NCBI GenBank assembly: GCA_964595055.1
Contig: CAZQOV010000012.1
Location: 1 to 34,855 of the forward strand
Origin: CAYRTD01 sp964595055
GTDB taxonomy: Bacteria; Bacteroidota; Bacteroidia; Bacteroidales; GCA-2748055
Direction of reading: 5' to 3'
DNA: 34,855 bases
Shown here: positions 32,457 to 34,855 of the stretch, one piece after another
Position numbering within the stretch: position 1 is the first letter of the stretch
How the letters are laid out: every line of letters starts with the position of its first letter
Notes under the pieces: model-generated
Told to the model about the DNA's origin: nothing
The model's database searches: none
The model's input: the letters and a program-made list of their open reading frames with translations, nothing else
Made by a program: the position numbers and the translations under genes

Positions 32457-33422
32457 TTATTTATTGTGTAAGGGTTTCTTTATTCTGTTCAATAGCCTGG
32501 CCATTAGATGTGAAAAATAATTATAATGTAAAAATCCCGTAAGATATTCCTCGAAATTGAAAGGCCTGACAATATGCTTTCTGTGAAAAGCCAGTACCTT
32601 TTCTCTTCTTAATAGTTTATTTATTAAGATAAAATATGCATACCTGAGCCTTTCCTTGCGGTAAATCCTGTTCAATATTTTATCATCCTCCCTGTAACGA
32701 AACAATACCGCTTCGTTTAATTGGTATAATGTCCCCCAGTTATAAACCTCTGTGGAGGTTCCTGATGATTCATGTCTGCGGGTATAGGTGAGCACCTGAA
32801 AAACAAAACCTACTTTGGAATTATTGGCCATTTCATAGAATAATTCTGTATCCACATGGTAACGTCCGTGAAAGATTCCGGTCTCATCCGCTATTTTTCT
32901 CAAGTGCTCAACGGAAAAGATAAGGGTAGTGTTTGTTCCTGAAATATCAATTTTCCTGGTTAGCTGATCATATAAAATACGTTTTCCATCATAAACATTA
33001 CCTTCAAAGATATCCAGCCCCCCCTGGTCTACATAAATAGAATTTAATCTATAACTTGAGGCTACACCTACTTCCGGATGCTTTTCCAAAAGGGCCAGAT
33101 ATTTTTCCAGGCATTCGGGCAGAATCATATCATCTGCCTGAACCATTTTAAAGTATTTCGCTTCCGGATTCGAGTGGAGCCAGGTATTGTTCCAGTTTTC
33201 CACATGACCAACATGTTCCGGGCATCTGTAAATCTTAAACCTGGGATCTTTTTTTACATATTCTTCAGCAATTTCCAGACTGTTGTCTTTGGATTGGTTT
33301 TCACTTATTACGCACTCCCAGTTTGTATAGGTTTGATTAAAAATGCTATCAAGACAATCACGCAAATATTTTCCACCATTGTAAACGGGTACACCAATTG
33401 CAACCAAAGGCTTTAATTCCAT
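32457..33422 (-). CDS. Glycosyltransferase family 2
   Basis: This 321-residue GT-A enzyme has A-I-G-V-P-V-Y-N-G-G-K-Y-L at 8-20, S-E-N-Q-S-K-D-N-S near 40-48 and the metal-site V-Q-A96-D97-D98. The G-H-V-E-N-W-N segment near 72-78 is common in GT2 members that act on capsular polysaccharides. It is the first gene of the minus-strand operon, GT2-GT2-GT8-wzy-wzx, with a candidate promoter at 33464-33497. The sugar is unknown. Confidence 0.92.
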   Translation of the reverse strand: MELKPLVAIGVPVYNGGKYLRDCLDSIFNQTYTNWECVISENQSKDNSLEIAEEYVKKDPRFKIYRCPEHVGHVENWNNTWLHSNPEAKYFKMVQADDMILPECLEKYLALLEKHPEVGVASSYRLNSIYVDQGGLDIFEGNVYDGKRILYDQLTRKIDISGTNTTLIFSVEHLRKIADETGIFHGRYHVDTELFYEMANNSKVGFVFQVLTYTRRHESSGTSTEVYNWGTLYQLNEAVLFRYREDDKILNRIYRKERLRYAYFILINKLLRREKVLAFHRKHIVRPFNFEEYLTGFLHYNYFSHLMARLLNRIKKPLHNK

Positions 33423-33916
33423 TTTCTTTTCTTCAGTTTGAATGTTATCATTAATAATTTATCCAAATATACGCAAAGATTATAATGTTCTTTTCAAGTT
33501 CCGCCATTTCTGTTTAAGGATAAGAAATCGCTTTTTAACGGACTACTAATTTTGTTTAAAATTGTTTGTTTTTCAAAACGGTTCAAAACTATAACTGTAG
33601 CCTCCACTTTCCTAATATTTAGTGATAAAAAAGCCGGTTTTTTTACTAAGGGGACTTTTGGCAGGATGAATTAATTACTGATACAAACAAAAGATAGAAA
33701 ACCCATGGTGAAGCAACGAACGATCATCTTTATTTACCGCCTGATATACAGGGGTATATAAAAATTTTAGGCATAGCCCAAATCCAGGGAAATTGCTAAT
33801 AATTTCTGAAAACTCTAAATTTAACAAATTATAAATATTGATCTGTGTAATATTATCAACAGATAATAACAGGTCGTTTGATTTTAACGTTGGAATGTAA
33901 AAGCAAGGGATATAAA
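33423..33916. other. Divergent intergenic region at the right end
   Basis: These 494 AT-rich bases lie between the minus-strand GT2 operon and the secreted SGNH gene. The left end has a candidate promoter for the operon. A compact near-palindrome (poly-A, GCCGG, poly-T at about 33628-33645) has no room for a loop and is not called a terminator. No promoter for the SGNH gene was identified and no small gene was seen. Confidence 0.5.
33464..33497 (-). promoter_or_regulatory. Candidate promoter of the GT2-GT2-GT8-wzy-wzx operon
   Basis: On the minus strand the -7 element reads TATATTTG (33471-33464), an exact TAnnTTTG match. A TTG (33497-33495) lies 23 bases upstream of it. The -7 element is 41 bases before the ATG at 33422. 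Confidence 0.42.
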
Positions 33917-34855
33917 ATGTTACAAATTAAATTAAATAAAATCTCGATATTGATTTCCGTTTTTCTGCTGATTTCCGGGAATGTACTTTTTTCACAAACG
34001 ATAAGAATCCTTCCTTTAGGGAACTCAATTACCAAAGGATTTATGTGCCTTAACGGAGATTTGGACGATTGTGTGGCCATTGATGATGCGGATGCGGTTG
34101 GCTACCGTCAACGTCTTCACAGTCTATTGACAGGTGCCGGTTATGATATTGATTTTGTTGGAAGTGAAAGCTTTGGCTCCAATTTAATGACCGATACAGA
34201 TAATGCCGGTTTTCCCAGGATGCAAGATCAAGAACTTGCGGAGCTGATAGAAACCGGAACTTCAACACGAACCGGGACACTCACCTCCGGACCTTACCTC
34301 GAAACCTATCCTGCCGATATCATCCTCCTGCATATCGGGACCAATGATGTGTCAAATTGGGAGACAGATGCTAGTGCCCTTCAGGAAGTTGGACGTATCC
34401 TTGATGCGGTTGATGATTATGAAACTTCCAGCGGCAATGAGATAATGGTGTTTGTTGCCCGGATCATTAGCCGTCAAGGATATGGATGTGGCCTTGAGCC
34501 ACGCACAGATGCTTACAATCAAAACCTGGAAACACTGGTGAATGACAGGATTACTTCCGGTGATAAGCTGATTCTGGTTGATATGGAATGTGAGGCCGGA
34601 ATCGATTATGATAATGATTTTATGGAAGAAGTACATCCGAATACTACGGGATATGAAAAAATGGGGGATAAATGGTTTAGTGCGGTAAATGAGTATCTGA
34701 CTGGTCTGACTTATTACAGCCTTGCTATCGAAGTTACCGGAAATGGTACGGTTACAAAGTCACATGGTGAAGATGTTTATTTAAGCGGCAGTGCAGTGGA
34801 ACTCACGGCAACCCCTGCAGCAGGATATAGTTTTGATGGCTGGAGCGGCGATTAT
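33917..34855 (+). CDS. Secreted SGNH/GDSL hydrolase with InlB-type repeat (3'-truncated by window)
   Basis: An open frame of 313 codons runs from the ATG at 33917 to the window end without a stop. A signal peptide covers about residues 1-26. The SGNH hydrolase domain shows block I as L-P-L-G-N-S37-I-T-K-G (GNS instead of GDS), block III as I-G-T-N143-D and block V as E237-E-V-H240-P-N, with Glu at the usual Asp position of DxxH. From about residue 268 a divergent InlB B-repeat-type domain begins (V-E-L-T-A-T-P-A-A-G-Y, then F-D-G-W-S-G-D). Such enzymes are carbohydrate esterases or lipases acting outside the cell. The missing C-terminus may carry more repeats and a T9SS sorting domain. It could deacylate the polymer acylated by the MBOAT system; this is inference. 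Confidence 0.85.
   Translation, partial: MLQIKLNKISILISVFLLISGNVLFSQTIRILPLGNSITKGFMCLNGDLDDCVAIDDADAVGYRQRLHSLLTGAGYDIDFVGSESFGSNLMTDTDNAGFPRMQDQELAELIETGTSTRTGTLTSGPYLETYPADIILLHIGTNDVSNWETDASALQEVGRILDAVDDYETSSGNEIMVFVARIISRQGYGCGLEPRTDAYNQNLETLVNDRITSGDKLILVDMECEAGIDYDNDFMEEVHPNTTGYEKMGDKWFSAVNEYLTGLTYYSLAIEVTGNGTVTKSHGEDVYLSGSAVELTATPAAGYSFDGWSGDY

Noticed and set aside
33628..33645. Poly-A, GCCGG, poly-T near-palindrome
   Set aside because: There is no room for a loop, and no nearby gene end on either strand would use it as a terminator.

Overview
The window looks like a Bacteroidota (Bacteroidetes) chromosome segment, probably from a Bacteroidales/Marinilabiliales-like environmental lineage. 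The reasons are two large secreted proteins with type IX secretion (T9SS) C-terminal sorting domains, tandem BACON domains, weak Shine-Dalgarno signals, and TAnnTTTG / TTTG promoter elements that are characteristic of this phylum. Nearly the whole window is one surface-polysaccharide (exopolysaccharide or capsule) locus of the Wzx/Wzy type. Both flanks are only partly visible.

Layout. (1) 1-950: a Nudix hydrolase and, convergent to it, a SiaC-like (DUF1987) regulatory phosphoprotein. (2) 1197-4590: a promoter, a Wza-like export lipoprotein and a Wzc-like co-polymerase/BY-kinase, closed by an intrinsic terminator. (3) 4664-6860: a GT4 glycosyltransferase, tail-to-tail with a membrane-anchored DUF218 protein that carries an apparent CBM36/60-like insert. 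(4) 7151-14321: a plus-strand run making and modifying a CDP-6-deoxyhexose: glucose-1-phosphate cytidylyltransferase, CDP-glucose 4,6-dehydratase, an RmlC-like epimerase, an SDR ketoreductase, a UGM/PPOX-like flavoenzyme, an MBOAT O-acyltransferase and an SGNH-like acyltransferase partner broken by an assembly gap. (5) 14287-19651, minus strand: two T9SS cargo proteins, a DUF1593/Sde182-like protein with three BACON domains and a parallel beta-helix (lyase-like) protein with PKD and discoidin domains. (6) 19884-27569, plus strand: GT2, GT4, two paralogous TupA-like ATP-grasp proteins, GT2, a WecG/TagA-type transferase and GT2. (7) 27707-33422, minus strand: Wzx flippase, Wzy polymerase, GT8 and two GT2 enzymes, probably transcribed from a promoter near 33470. 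(8) 33917-end: the 5' part of a secreted SGNH hydrolase with an InlB-type repeat.

How it works together (inference). The glycosyltransferases build a multi-sugar repeat on a lipid carrier, including a CDP-derived 6-deoxyhexose, possibly as a furanose. Wzx flips the unit, Wzy polymerises it, and Wzc/Wza control length and export. MBOAT/SGNH acylate it, and the TupA-like proteins may add an amino-acid or similar decoration. The T9SS proteins could trim or bind the polymer outside the cell. No initiating phosphoglycosyltransferase of the WbaP or PglC type is seen, so initiation is probably encoded elsewhere.

No RNA genes, CRISPR arrays, insertion sequences or phage genes were recognised. I did not find a wholly new defence or mobile system. 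The most unusual items are the DUF218-CBM fusion, the RmlC homologue that lacks its catalytic tyrosine beside a mutase-like flavoenzyme, the paired TupA-like proteins, and the T9SS enzymes embedded in a polysaccharide assembly locus.
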